A stretch of DNA of 50,522 nucleotides from Chitinophaga pinensis. Lineage in GTDB: Bacteria; Bacteroidota; Bacteroidia; Flavobacteriales_D; Crocinitomicaceae. Of this stretch, positions 1-8,741 are shown in pieces. Position 1 is the first letter of the stretch. Each line of letters starts with the position of its first letter. The stretch spans positions 1 through 50,522 of the forward strand of contig CALPMC020000010.1 of the NCBI GenBank assembly GCA_943324565.2, given 5' to 3'. The position numbers were made by a program, and so were the translations under genes. Below the pieces are notes generated by a model. It made no database searches and had not been told where the DNA came from. It saw only the letters and a program-made list of their open reading frames with translations.

Positions 1-129
1 ATTTGCTATCGTTTCGCTTCCAATGATGTTTTTTCGAATGTATAAGTTTTGAGCATTACTGCATCCTGCAGACGTATTTATTGCTATAAAGGACCTTCCT
101 TTCGTTACATCTGAAGGATTATCCACTTT
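1..129. repeat. 129-bp segment identical to 5435-5563
   Basis: Bases 1-129 match 5435-5563 without a difference. Beyond 129 the two paralogous genes drop at once to an estimated 75-80 percent nucleotide similarity. The repeat lies inside homologous coding sequence in the same orientation. It may reflect recent gene conversion, or assembly graph overlap at a contig end. Confidence 0.9.
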
Positions 130-1686
130 AATTCCACCTATTTTATTCCCCGAAAGGTAGGTGTCACCTCCTCCAAAAGGACAGCTTCCTGATGAAATAC
201 CGTGAGCCGCATAATTCCCTGCTGAACTTCTATTCGAAATAACAATTGAATTATTTTCTGAATCTGAACCAATAATGTTATCCCGAATGTGACAGCGTCC
301 GGAACCACTTCCTGTTGTTATTGCTACGAAAAATGGATTAGTAGCCAAAGTGGTATAATCTACTGAAATTCTTTTTATTGTATTACGGTCAACTGTTGAT
401 GTTGAACTGTTCGTTGGGGTACTACCAGATCCAACACCCGCCAAATTAATTAAGGTAACACCATATAGTTGATTTGTAACAGCAGTAAAAACCATATTAC
501 TTGCGCCACCGCATTGCGGAGCAGAACCACCAATGAAATTATCAGTAACATTCACATTACCATTTCCAATATTTATTTGAGCAAAAATGCAAGAATAACC
601 TTGTGATGTTGATGTTCCTGTTACAGTAAATGGTGTAGTATGATAAAAACTATTACCTGAAATAGTGACATTGGAAGTGTAATTAAATAAGTTGATATTT
701 CGGGAAGCTTGTGTACTAGTCGCTGGTCTAAAAAGATCATAGAAATTACAATTTTGTATATTCAACCCATCGTTGGAGTAATTGATGCTGTTTCTCTGGC
801 AACCAACCGAATTAATCCCGTGAAAAGGCCGATTACCGCCTGAATTCGTAATATTACAATAAGAAATCGTATTGTTATCGTTACCGTTACCTACTATTGA
901 AAAACCGAAATTAATTACACCTCCTCCTGAGTTTCCATTTCCGAGTGATTCTACTCTGAGTGTTGCTGCGCTTAATGCTGTTGTTGGCGTTTGATTAATA
1001 GTGAATTGAGTATTACTAATTATCGAAGTAACATAGTTAGTTCCAGCTGCAAGTAACCCTGTACCTGACTGTCTGGTTATAATGCTTCCTAATTCCAAAA
1101 CACTGGTACCCGGACTTGACGGTATTGTGATGGTAGTACCAGAACTTGAGGCATCAACATTAGAAATATTAAAAGTTGAACCTGTTCCATCTCTTGAAGA
1201 CGAAGCCCCTTTGACAGTGCAATAAGTTATAATATTGCTTTCAGCAGAATTACAAAAGAAAAATGTACTGGTTTTGTTTACGTTCGAAATACTTGTGTTT
1301 TCAACTGTAAGAGCAACAGTGTTCCCTGTTCTGTTTACCCTACCATCGAAAGTAACATTATCTGCACCGTCAAAAAGAATTAAAGGAGCTGCTAAATTCC
1401 CGCTAATTGTCAAGTTGGCAGCTGTCGGATAAATTGCAATACTTGAGTAGCTTGCGCTACCAGAGCCAGACGCGTTTAATGCAGCAGTTGTCGTTTCTGT
1501 AGTATTGGAAATGACCTGCAGTTCAATATTTCCTGTAAGCGATCCATTGTTTATTGCACTGAAGGCAGAGGCTAGGGTTGCATAAGTACCACTTGAACCA
1601 ACTGTCCTTATTGTTTGGGCATTAAAATCACCTGAAGACCAAAAATAGAATAACCCGAAAATTAAAAGATTTTTACACTTACTCAT
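1..1686 (-). CDS. Secreted right-handed beta-helix protein, C-terminus cut off by window edge
   Basis: The frame is open for 562 codons from an ATG at 1686 down to position 1, so only the N-terminal part is present. It begins with a hydrophobic signal peptide of about 23 residues, followed by the sequence TIRTVGSSGTYATLASAFS. That motif is shared with the proteins at 3995-7117 and 8742-12746. The rest is rich in Asn, Ser, Thr and Gly with recurring short strands such as ITISGN and DNVTFDGR, the usual look of secreted parallel beta-helix proteins. It aligns almost without gaps with the start of the 3995-7117 gene (1686 against 1683 bases), so it is a recent paralogue. A surface or secreted role via T9SS is inferred, because the C-terminal sorting domain would lie outside the window. 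The ligand is unknown. Confidence 0.85.
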   Translation of the reverse strand, partial: MSKCKNLLIFGLFYFWSSGDFNAQTIRTVGSSGTYATLASAFSAINNGSLTGNIELQVISNTTETTTAALNASGSGSASYSSIAIYPTAANLTISGNLAAPLILFDGADNVTFDGRVNRTGNTVALTVENTSISNVNKTSTFFFCNSAESNIITYCTVKGASSSRDGTGSTFNISNVDASSSGTTITIPSSPGTSVLELGSIITRQSGTGLLAAGTNYVTSIISNTQFTINQTPTTALSAATLRVESLGNGNSGGGVINFGFSIVGNGNDNNTISYCNITNSGGNRPFHGINSVGCQRNSINYSNDGLNIQNCNFYDLFRPATSTQASRNINLFNYTSNVTISGNSFYHTTPFTVTGTSTSQGYSCIFAQINIGNGNVNVTDNFIGGSAPQCGGASNMVFTAVTNQLYGVTLINLAGVGSGSTPTNSSTSTVDRNTIKRISVDYTTLATNPFFVAITTGSGSGRCHIRDNIIGSDSENNSIVISNRSSAGNYAAHGISSGSCPFGGGDTYLSGNKIGGIKVDNPSDVTKGRSFIAINTSAGCSNAQNLYIRKNIIGSETIAN

Positions 1687-1796
1687 AGCTGACTATTAAT
1701 TTCATTAAAAGTTCAGATTAAATGTTTAATTGTCACAACCACAAATAGCACTTTGCGAATACTAGCTAGTAATTAGCAGAAACTGGAATACTTAAA

Positions 1797-3848
1797 CTAA
1801 TTTCCAAACCTATTTATTCCCTTCATTAAAAAAGACTTATACTCTTGAATATTTGGAGTATAACCGATGGTTTCCGTCAAATCATTTCCTTTGTGATCTG
1901 TTATTACATAAAGTGGTTGTTGCAAACTTTTGTATTTTTTCACTTGGAATTCGGACCATTTATTTCCAACTGTTTTCACTTTTCCCCCAATTGCTTTTGA
2001 GTAATAAACCTGATTTTTGGGAAGTTTGGTTTTGTCATCACAATATAAAGAAACAATTACCACCTTTTTTTGAAGAATCGGGCGTATTTCATCATTGGTC
2101 CAAACAGTTGATTCCGTTTTTCTGCAATTTTGGCAAGCGTGACCAGTGAAATCCAAAAGAATGGGAAGATTGCGCTCTTTCGCATAGGCAGTTCCTGTTT
2201 TTAAATCGTGGAAAACCAAAATAGAACCATCACCAACGGGGTGCATAAACTCATGATATTTAGATGCCAAAGAATCTTTTTCGATTCCTGTTTCTAGACC
2301 TCCGTTCACATATCTGAAATTATCTTCCGAATGTGTTCGGGGTGGTGCAATTCCATCAATTAACCTCAGAGGAGCTCCGAACATTCCTGGTAAAAGATAA
2401 ACTGAAAAAGTAAGGGCTACTAGAGCAAACATAAAACGAGGAACGGATATTTTTTCAATTGGGGAATCATGCGAAAACCTCAGTTTACCTAAAAGATAAA
2501 TTCCCATGATTAAAAACAATACAAACCAAATTGCAACGAACCATTCGCGCGAAAGAATATTCCAGTGATAAGCTAAATCAACCGAGGATAGAAACTTAAG
2601 TGCTAAAGCAATTTCAGTAAGTCCTAAAACAACTTTAACCGAATTTAACCAACCTCCTGACTGCGGTAAGGAGTTAAGCCATCCCGGAAAAATGGCAAAT
2701 AGGGTAAATGGAATTGCCAAAGCCAAAGAAAAACCCGTCATTCCAATTGCAGGAGTCAAATAAGATCCAGTTGTGGATGCCTCTACCAATAAACTACCGA
2801 TGATCGGACCTGTGCATGAAAAGGATACCAAACCTAGTGTAAACGCCATGAAAAAAATACCAATCAATCCACCTTTATCTGCCTGACTATCCATTTTATT
2901 TACCCAAGAACTTGGTAGCTGAATTTCAAATGCTCCAAGAAAGGAGAATGCAAACAACATAAAAACGGAGAAGAAAATTAAATTCATCCACACATTAGTG
3001 GACAAATCATTCAACCCTAACGGTCCGGTTGCCGCAGTAAAAATTAACCCAAAGGATACGTAAATCAAAACAATGGAAAAACCATATATTAACGCTTTAA
3101 AAATCCCTTCACTTCTGCTTTTTGATTGTTTGGTGAAGAAAGTTACCGTCATCGGAATCATCGGAAACATACAAGGGGTCAATAAGGCAACTAGACCTGC
3201 TATGAATCCCGCAATGAAAATCAACAAGTTTGAATCCTTCTTCTTTGGACTACTTTGTTTTAATTCTAATGATTGGCCTTTCTGCTCCTCATTCGAACTA
3301 GAGATAGGTTCAGTTTTTGAACCGTTCAAACTATCTTCATTTGTTGTTTTTTCCGCATTCAAATCAGGTTTAAAACCTGAAATTTCTACAGAACCTTCTT
3401 GATCTGGTGGAAAAATGCAGCCATCAGCATTACATATTTGAAAAGAATATTCAAATGGTATTTTAAACCGCTTATCTGTTAGAATTTCTATTTCTTGCTT
3501 GAAAACACCTATTTCTTCAAAATAAATTTGTGTTCCCAATTCATCCTTAACAATATGCGCTTTTATACCATCTTTCAATTTTCCAACTACTTTGAAGTTT
3601 TTATTTTCTGCAATTGAAATGGAGGTTGGTATTCCAGTTAAATCAGCATTCTCAGGAATGTGATTAACAGAAAACACATGGAATCCTTTTGACAATTTTG
3701 CTGATAAAACAACATTTGCCCGGGACTCATTTATTTTCTCAACAGAAAAAGACCATTTAATCTTATCTTGCCAGCCAATGGAAGCTTGAGAAAAAATAGT
3801 TGCTTTCAGCGCAAATACTGAAAGAATGAATAGTATTAATTTTTTCAT
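1797..3848 (-). CDS. dsbD: Thiol:disulfide interchange protein DsbD family
   Basis: A membrane protein that passes electrons from cytoplasmic thioredoxin to periplasmic thiol proteins. Starting at the ATG at 3848 gives 683 residues and a clean signal peptide (MKKLILFILSVFALK); an upstream ATG at 3905 would add 19 residues that spoil it. Three parts are visible. The N-terminal periplasmic domain has the cysteine pair CNADGC (about residues 139 and 144). The central part has about eight membrane helices, with cysteines in LLTPCMFPMIPM (226) and SFSCTGPIIG (345). The C-terminal thioredoxin-like domain has the active site CQNC (573-576). All expected redox cysteines are present, so it should be functional. 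It sits alone between two beta-helix paralogues, and whether it serves their folding is only a guess. Confidence 0.93.
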   Translation of the reverse strand: MKKLILFILSVFALKATIFSQASIGWQDKIKWSFSVEKINESRANVVLSAKLSKGFHVFSVNHIPENADLTGIPTSISIAENKNFKVVGKLKDGIKAHIVKDELGTQIYFEEIGVFKQEIEILTDKRFKIPFEYSFQICNADGCIFPPDQEGSVEISGFKPDLNAEKTTNEDSLNGSKTEPISSSNEEQKGQSLELKQSSPKKKDSNLLIFIAGFIAGLVALLTPCMFPMIPMTVTFFTKQSKSRSEGIFKALIYGFSIVLIYVSFGLIFTAATGPLGLNDLSTNVWMNLIFFSVFMLFAFSFLGAFEIQLPSSWVNKMDSQADKGGLIGIFFMAFTLGLVSFSCTGPIIGSLLVEASTTGSYLTPAIGMTGFSLALAIPFTLFAIFPGWLNSLPQSGGWLNSVKVVLGLTEIALALKFLSSVDLAYHWNILSREWFVAIWFVLFLIMGIYLLGKLRFSHDSPIEKISVPRFMFALVALTFSVYLLPGMFGAPLRLIDGIAPPRTHSEDNFRYVNGGLETGIEKDSLASKYHEFMHPVGDGSILVFHDLKTGTAYAKERNLPILLDFTGHACQNCRKTESTVWTNDEIRPILQKKVVIVSLYCDDKTKLPKNQVYYSKAIGGKVKTVGNKWSEFQVKKYKSLQQPLYVITDHKGNDLTETIGYTPNIQEYKSFLMKGINRFGN

Positions 3849-3994
3849 AATAATGGAATTGCACTTGTTCAATTGATTCGAGATGTATACCACTGGTAAA
3901 AACAACTGAAATGTAAGTCAAGTGCAAATAATTAATACACTTCAATTAACAATGAGTGATTTTCAAATAGTAATTGGCAGGAAACAAGAATTCA

Positions 3995-6900
3995 CTAAGG
4001 CGGACTTATACCAATAATAGCTGGCGGACTAGAAAAACTAACAATTGTAGAAGTAGAAGTTGTTGAACAAGCACCACAAGAAATTGAAAGTGTTAAAGTT
4101 CCTGCTGAATCCATTATTACAGTTGGGTTTGGTGAATTATTATTAGGTAAAAAAGTTGTGCCTGTGGGGCCTGTCCAAGTATAAACACAAACACCTGAGG
4201 GCGGATTATTCACAATTATCGAGAAAGGACTGCCTGGACATACGTTTACAAGATCTGCAACAATTGAAAAAATTGTTGGTGTGAAGGAAAGCATATTTTC
4301 TAATGCGCCTACCTGCGGTGGGTTGGCTCGAATATTTACTAAATGATCTGTTGGATAAATTGGTAACAGTAGGGGGTCTCCATTAGTAATATTGTATTTA
4401 TAATAATCTTGAGGCATGTTTCCGTTGGCATTAAAAAACTGAGGATCAATATTCATACTATTCTGTTCTCTTGAATTTTGTAAAGCTGATCGCCAAGAAG
4501 TTATATCGGTGAAATCTGTGCTTCCCAAAACTGCTCTGAAATTTCCTAAACCTGTTGATGAAACAAAATGGTTGTTAAAGTCAATAGTAGATTGATTGCT
4601 AATTAACAGTAAAGAATAATGTAAACTATTATTATTGTCACCACATATTTTACGAGAATTTATGAGCAAATTATTTCGAATGTTTCGGGTGCCATTGAGG
4701 TTGTTGAATGTATTCGGAGTTACACCACTTATATTTGTTGTTTGCAGCGTTTTAAAAACACAATATGTTTTTTGTGTTGAACCTGAAGGACTTGTACCAG
4801 TAATATTTATGGTGTTGTGGTACATATTTGTGGTAACGGCATCCCATTGTAATTCGTAAATTCCGTAAATGGCGCAATTACTTGAAATATTTGTTCCCAA
4901 AGAAACGATATTATTAAAGAAATTTGTAGTAACAGGCTTAGTAGTTGCGTAATTAGTACTAAATCTACCCACATCATATTTGATTCCGATAAAAACAGAT
5001 CCGGTATTGGTATTCGAGGCGTTTAAAGAAAAGTTGGCGATGAAATTATTTGATATTTCAACGTTTTGTGTTACCGTGTTGGCACCTAACCCAAGGTTAA
5101 TCCCGTCATAAGTAACTGCTGCTGTGGTATTGTCAGAACTTATTCCCGATATGTTATTACGACTTATGGTTGTTGCGGTATTAACACTTGCTGAGCGGTT
5201 AATATTGATTCCCGTGAAAGATGAATTTGCTTTGATTGTTTTTAGGGTGTTATTATTCACTGTGTAATGAGCTGATCCACTTCCGCACCACATCCCTGTG
5301 CAACTACCTACATTACTTGCATTGTTTATATTTGCAATGATGTTACTGTCAATGATATAGGTACAAGAGTTAATACCGTTTGATAATCCTGAAAAGGTTT
5401 GACTTGCGCCCGTAGCATTCGGCAAGTCGATGGAATTTGCTATCGTTTCGCTTCCAATGATGTTTTTTCGAATGTATAAGTTTTGAGCATTACTGCATCC
5501 TGCAGACGTATTTATTGCTATAAAGGACCTTCCTTTCGTTACATCTGAAGGATTATCCACTTTGATTCCCCCAATTTTATTTCCTGAAATAAAGCTATCA
5601 CCTCCCCCAAATGGGCAGCTACCGGATGAAATACCATGTGCCTGATATGCCAAAGCCCCTGTGTTTCTGTTTGAAATAACAATTGAATTATTTTCTGAAT
5701 CTGAACCGATTACATTATCCCGAATATGACAACGTCCTGTATTATTACCTGTTGTTATTGCTACGAAAAACGGACTCGTAGCCAAAATGGTATAATCTAC
5801 TGAAATTCTTTTTATTGTATTACGGTCAACTGCTGACGTTGAGCTATTAGTCGGGGAACTACTGGAACCTATGCTCGATAAATTAATTAAAGTGACACCA
5901 TATTGTTGACCTGCAACAGCCGCTGTAAAAACCATATTACTTATACCGCCGCATTGCGGAGCAGATCCTCCAATGTAGTTATCAGTTACATTCACATTAC
6001 CATTTCCAGAACTGATTTGAGCAAAAATGCATGAATAACCTTGAGATGTAGATGTTTGTGTTACTGTAAAAGGTGAAGTATGATAAAAACTATTACCTGA
6101 AATTGTAACATTAGAAGTGTAATTGAATAAGTTAATATTTCGCGAAGTCTGAGAATTTGTATTTGGACGGAATAGGTCATAGAAATTGCAATTCTGGATA
6201 CTTAATCCATCATTAGAATAATTTACTCCGCCTCTTTGGCAACCTACTGAATTAATACCATTAAATGGTCGATTACCAACTGAATTCGTAATATTGCAAT
6301 AAGAAATCGTATTGTTGTCGTTACCGTTGCCTGTTATTGAAAAACCGAAATTAATTATTCCTCCAATAGAGTTACCTCCAACCCCAGAGTTTTCTAATCT
6401 TAAAGTCGCTCCACTCAAGGGTGTGGTTGGTGGTTGATTTACAGTGAATTGAGTATTACTTATAATTGAGGTGACATAGGTTCCGTTAGCAAGCACACCT
6501 GTACCTGACTGTCTCGTGATTATACTGCCTAGTTCTAAAATACCTGTACCAGGGCTCGCAGGTATTGTAATAGTGGTTCCAGAACTAGAAGCATTTGAAC
6601 TAGAAAGATTTGGATAATATACTGAGGAGCCACCGTCAGAGGAGGACGAAGCCCCTTTAACCGTGCAATAAGTTATGGTATTGTTTTCAGCAGAGTTACA
6701 ATAGAAAAACGTACTGGTTTTGTTTACGTTTGAAGCACTTGTGTTTTCAACTGTTAGAGAAATTGTGCTACCTGTCCTATATTCCCGACCATCGAATGTA
6801 ACATTGTCCGCACCGTCAAAAAGAATTAAAGGGGCAGCTAAATTTCCACTAATTGAAACATTAGCAACCGTCGGATAAATTGCAATGCTTGAGTAGTTTG

Positions 6901-7117
6901 CGCTACCAGTCCCTGAAGCATTTAGAGCAGCTGTAGTTGTTTCGGTAATGTTTGAGATTATTTGTATTTCAATATCTCCAGTAAGTGATCCTGTATTGAT
7001 AGCCGAGAATATTGATGATAGGTTAAAATAATCCCCACTAGTACCAATCGTTTTTATAGTCTGAGTAAAAATGTTATTAGTTGTAAGAAGTATCGATATA
7101 TAGAACAAAACACGCAT
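3995..7117 (-). CDS. Secreted right-handed beta-helix protein lacking a visible T9SS sorting domain
   Basis: A 1040-residue protein with a signal peptide (MRVLFYISILLTTNNIFTQ) and then the family N-terminus TIKTIGTSGDYFNLSS. A long Asn/Ser/Thr-rich region follows with repeated N-N-T-I and SGN-type turns, as in right-handed parallel beta-helices. Near residue 960 it changes to an Ig/PKD-like module (VCPGSPFSIIVNNPPSG, YTWTGPTG). It stops abruptly after SSPPAIIGISPP, without the PNP-type (type A) or SPNNDN-type (type B) sorting domain. The 90 bases after the stop show no in-frame continuation. The neighbour at 8742-12746 has the same N-terminus but a full type B domain, so this copy is probably C-terminally truncated or exported differently. 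Its start lies 71 bases after the porP-like gene end, so co-transcription is possible. Confidence 0.85.
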   Translation of the reverse strand: MRVLFYISILLTTNNIFTQTIKTIGTSGDYFNLSSIFSAINTGSLTGDIEIQIISNITETTTAALNASGTGSANYSSIAIYPTVANVSISGNLAAPLILFDGADNVTFDGREYRTGSTISLTVENTSASNVNKTSTFFYCNSAENNTITYCTVKGASSSSDGGSSVYYPNLSSSNASSSGTTITIPASPGTGILELGSIITRQSGTGVLANGTYVTSIISNTQFTVNQPPTTPLSGATLRLENSGVGGNSIGGIINFGFSITGNGNDNNTISYCNITNSVGNRPFNGINSVGCQRGGVNYSNDGLSIQNCNFYDLFRPNTNSQTSRNINLFNYTSNVTISGNSFYHTSPFTVTQTSTSQGYSCIFAQISSGNGNVNVTDNYIGGSAPQCGGISNMVFTAAVAGQQYGVTLINLSSIGSSSSPTNSSTSAVDRNTIKRISVDYTILATSPFFVAITTGNNTGRCHIRDNVIGSDSENNSIVISNRNTGALAYQAHGISSGSCPFGGGDSFISGNKIGGIKVDNPSDVTKGRSFIAINTSAGCSNAQNLYIRKNIIGSETIANSIDLPNATGASQTFSGLSNGINSCTYIIDSNIIANINNASNVGSCTGMWCGSGSAHYTVNNNTLKTIKANSSFTGININRSASVNTATTISRNNISGISSDNTTAAVTYDGINLGLGANTVTQNVEISNNFIANFSLNASNTNTGSVFIGIKYDVGRFSTNYATTKPVTTNFFNNIVSLGTNISSNCAIYGIYELQWDAVTTNMYHNTINITGTSPSGSTQKTYCVFKTLQTTNISGVTPNTFNNLNGTRNIRNNLLINSRKICGDNNNSLHYSLLLISNQSTIDFNNHFVSSTGLGNFRAVLGSTDFTDITSWRSALQNSREQNSMNIDPQFFNANGNMPQDYYKYNITNGDPLLLPIYPTDHLVNIRANPPQVGALENMLSFTPTIFSIVADLVNVCPGSPFSIIVNNPPSGVCVYTWTGPTGTTFLPNNNSPNPTVIMDSAGTLTLSISCGACSTTSTSTIVSFSSPPAIIGISPP
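5435..7117 (-). repeat. Direct repeat (paralogous coding sequence) of 1-1686
   Basis: This segment and 1-1686 are collinear direct repeats of about 1.7 kb that differ by 3 bases in total length. Similarity is high throughout and perfect over one 129-base stretch. The repeats flank about 3.7 kb that includes the dsbD-like gene, so homologous recombination between them would delete it. Confidence 0.85.
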
Positions 7118-7188
7118 AAAACACTCTATAAAATTTTAGAATCCTTGTTGTTTGTACATTCTATTCTATCATTAAGAAAATCAATTTA

Positions 7189-8739
7189 TTAATCAAAAAC
7201 TATTTTAAACTCAACTCTTCTGTTTTTTTGTCTTCCTTCTGAAGTATTATTGTCCGCAATAGGTTTGGTTTCACCGTAATATTTTACTTGTATTTTTGAA
7301 CTTTCAACTCCTTTTTGAGAGAGGTATTTCTGAACAGCTTCTGCCCTATTTTTTGAGATTTCCAAATTTACATTATCATCCCCTGCATTGTCTGTATGAC
7401 CCTCTAATAATAAATTCCAAGTTGAATTATTTAAAAGCAAATTCGCCAACTTGTCCAAAGAAGGTAATGAACTTGACTGTATAGCTGAACTATTGGTTTC
7501 AAATTCCAAACTCTTGAAGGCTAAATCAATAATTTCTTTCTCTTTTTCCTTTATAACTGGACAGCCTTTATTAGAAATTAGACCTGGTGTTTTTGGACAG
7601 TTGTCTTCGTTATCGTTTAATCCATCACCATCCGTATCAGGATAAGGACAACCTTTGTTTTTCTTTGGACCTGGTTTCTCCTTGCAATCATCAATGTTGT
7701 CATAAATACCATCACCATCAGAATCAGGGCAGCCTTTGCCTTCTTCCGAGCCAGCATCATCCGGACAAGCATCATCATCGTCTAAAATCCCATCTTGATC
7801 GCGGTCATTTTCTGTTTTTTCTGTTTTTTCAATGATTGGGGTGGTTTTTTCATGCTTTTTATTGAAGCTGTATGCTAAAATTATTTCATGCGAACCATTC
7901 GTGTAGTTGCGAATTGTTGAAATATTCATATCATAACTATAGGCCAAGATGAAGTTTTTGTAGTTTGCGCCCAATAATCCTATAAATGATTCTCTACCTC
8001 GGTAACTTATGCCAGCAAACAAAAAGTCATTATAGGTTAGTTTTGCCCCCAATTCAATTTGAGGAGCTTTAATAAAAGTGGTTCGCATCATTATATATGG
8101 TTGGGCATCAAAAGAGTTTGATAGTTTCATTTGGTAAGACGCCGAAACATTATAATGTCTGATCAATTGATTTTCAGAAAAATTAAATTGATTTAACTTT
8201 TTAAGTCTGCTTTGGATTAATTGATTGATAGCAAAACCAACAAACAACTTATCTTTTAGGTGATAAACTAATCCAAAATTGAAGTCTGAGGTAAGTTGGT
8301 TTACATTAGTTTGAAGTGCAGCATCTGGATTGATGTTTTGAACCGATGAACCATCAAATCCATATTGATTAATTAATCCTGCCAATCCAAAGCTAAGACC
8401 TGATTCAGAATTCAATTTAAGTTTATAAGCATAATTCAACATTATACCATTTTGTTTAATCGCTCCACCAAGGTCATCTGAGAAAATAACACCACCAACA
8501 GACATATTTGTGTTTTTTATACCTGTGTATCCTCCAAGGGTTAGAGTCTTCGGTGATCCTTTAAATCCACTCCATTGATTACGATAACCCAATTGAATCC
8601 TAGGCGAACTTTTTACTCCTGTAAAACCAGGATTGATTATGAAATCATTCCAATAGTACTGACTATACATTGACATTTGCTGAGAATTGGCGATTCCATT
8701 GTAAAATATGATTGATAAGATAATAAAAGCCTTTTTCAT
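7189..8739 (-). CDS. PorP/SprF-type T9SS membrane protein fused to TSP3 repeats and OmpA domain
   Basis: A 516-residue chimera. After a signal peptide, residues about 20-300 match the PorP/SprF outer-membrane family: it opens with QQMSMYSQYYWNDFIINPG and continues with GYRNQWSGFKGSP. Residues about 310-395 hold three thrombospondin type 3 calcium-binding repeats (DRDQDGILDDDDACPDD, DSDGDGIYDNIDDC, DTDGDGLNDNEDNCP). Residues about 410-516 form an OmpA C-terminal peptidoglycan-binding domain (LLLEGHTDNAGDD, NRAEAVQKYL, GRQKNRRVEF). The start is 2 bases beyond the stop of the type B sorting-domain gene, so the two are almost certainly translated from one message. Known SprF-like proteins support secretion or attachment of type B cargo in flavobacteria. 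The OmpA domain suggests a link to the cell wall, which is an inference. Confidence 0.92.
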   Translation of the reverse strand: MKKAFIILSIIFYNGIANSQQMSMYSQYYWNDFIINPGFTGVKSSPRIQLGYRNQWSGFKGSPKTLTLGGYTGIKNTNMSVGGVIFSDDLGGAIKQNGIMLNYAYKLKLNSESGLSFGLAGLINQYGFDGSSVQNINPDAALQTNVNQLTSDFNFGLVYHLKDKLFVGFAINQLIQSRLKKLNQFNFSENQLIRHYNVSASYQMKLSNSFDAQPYIMMRTTFIKAPQIELGAKLTYNDFLFAGISYRGRESFIGLLGANYKNFILAYSYDMNISTIRNYTNGSHEIILAYSFNKKHEKTTPIIEKTEKTENDRDQDGILDDDDACPDDAGSEEGKGCPDSDGDGIYDNIDDCKEKPGPKKNKGCPYPDTDGDGLNDNEDNCPKTPGLISNKGCPVIKEKEKEIIDLAFKSLEFETNSSAIQSSSLPSLDKLANLLLNNSTWNLLLEGHTDNAGDDNVNLEISKNRAEAVQKYLSQKGVESSKIQVKYYGETKPIADNNTSEGRQKNRRVEFKIVFD

Positions 8740-8741
8740 GT

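Noticed and set aside
1235-1432. Plus-strand open frame of 65 codons
   Set aside because: It lies wholly inside the minus-strand beta-helix gene and has no family character. Low-complexity Asn/Thr-rich genes throw many such shadow frames.
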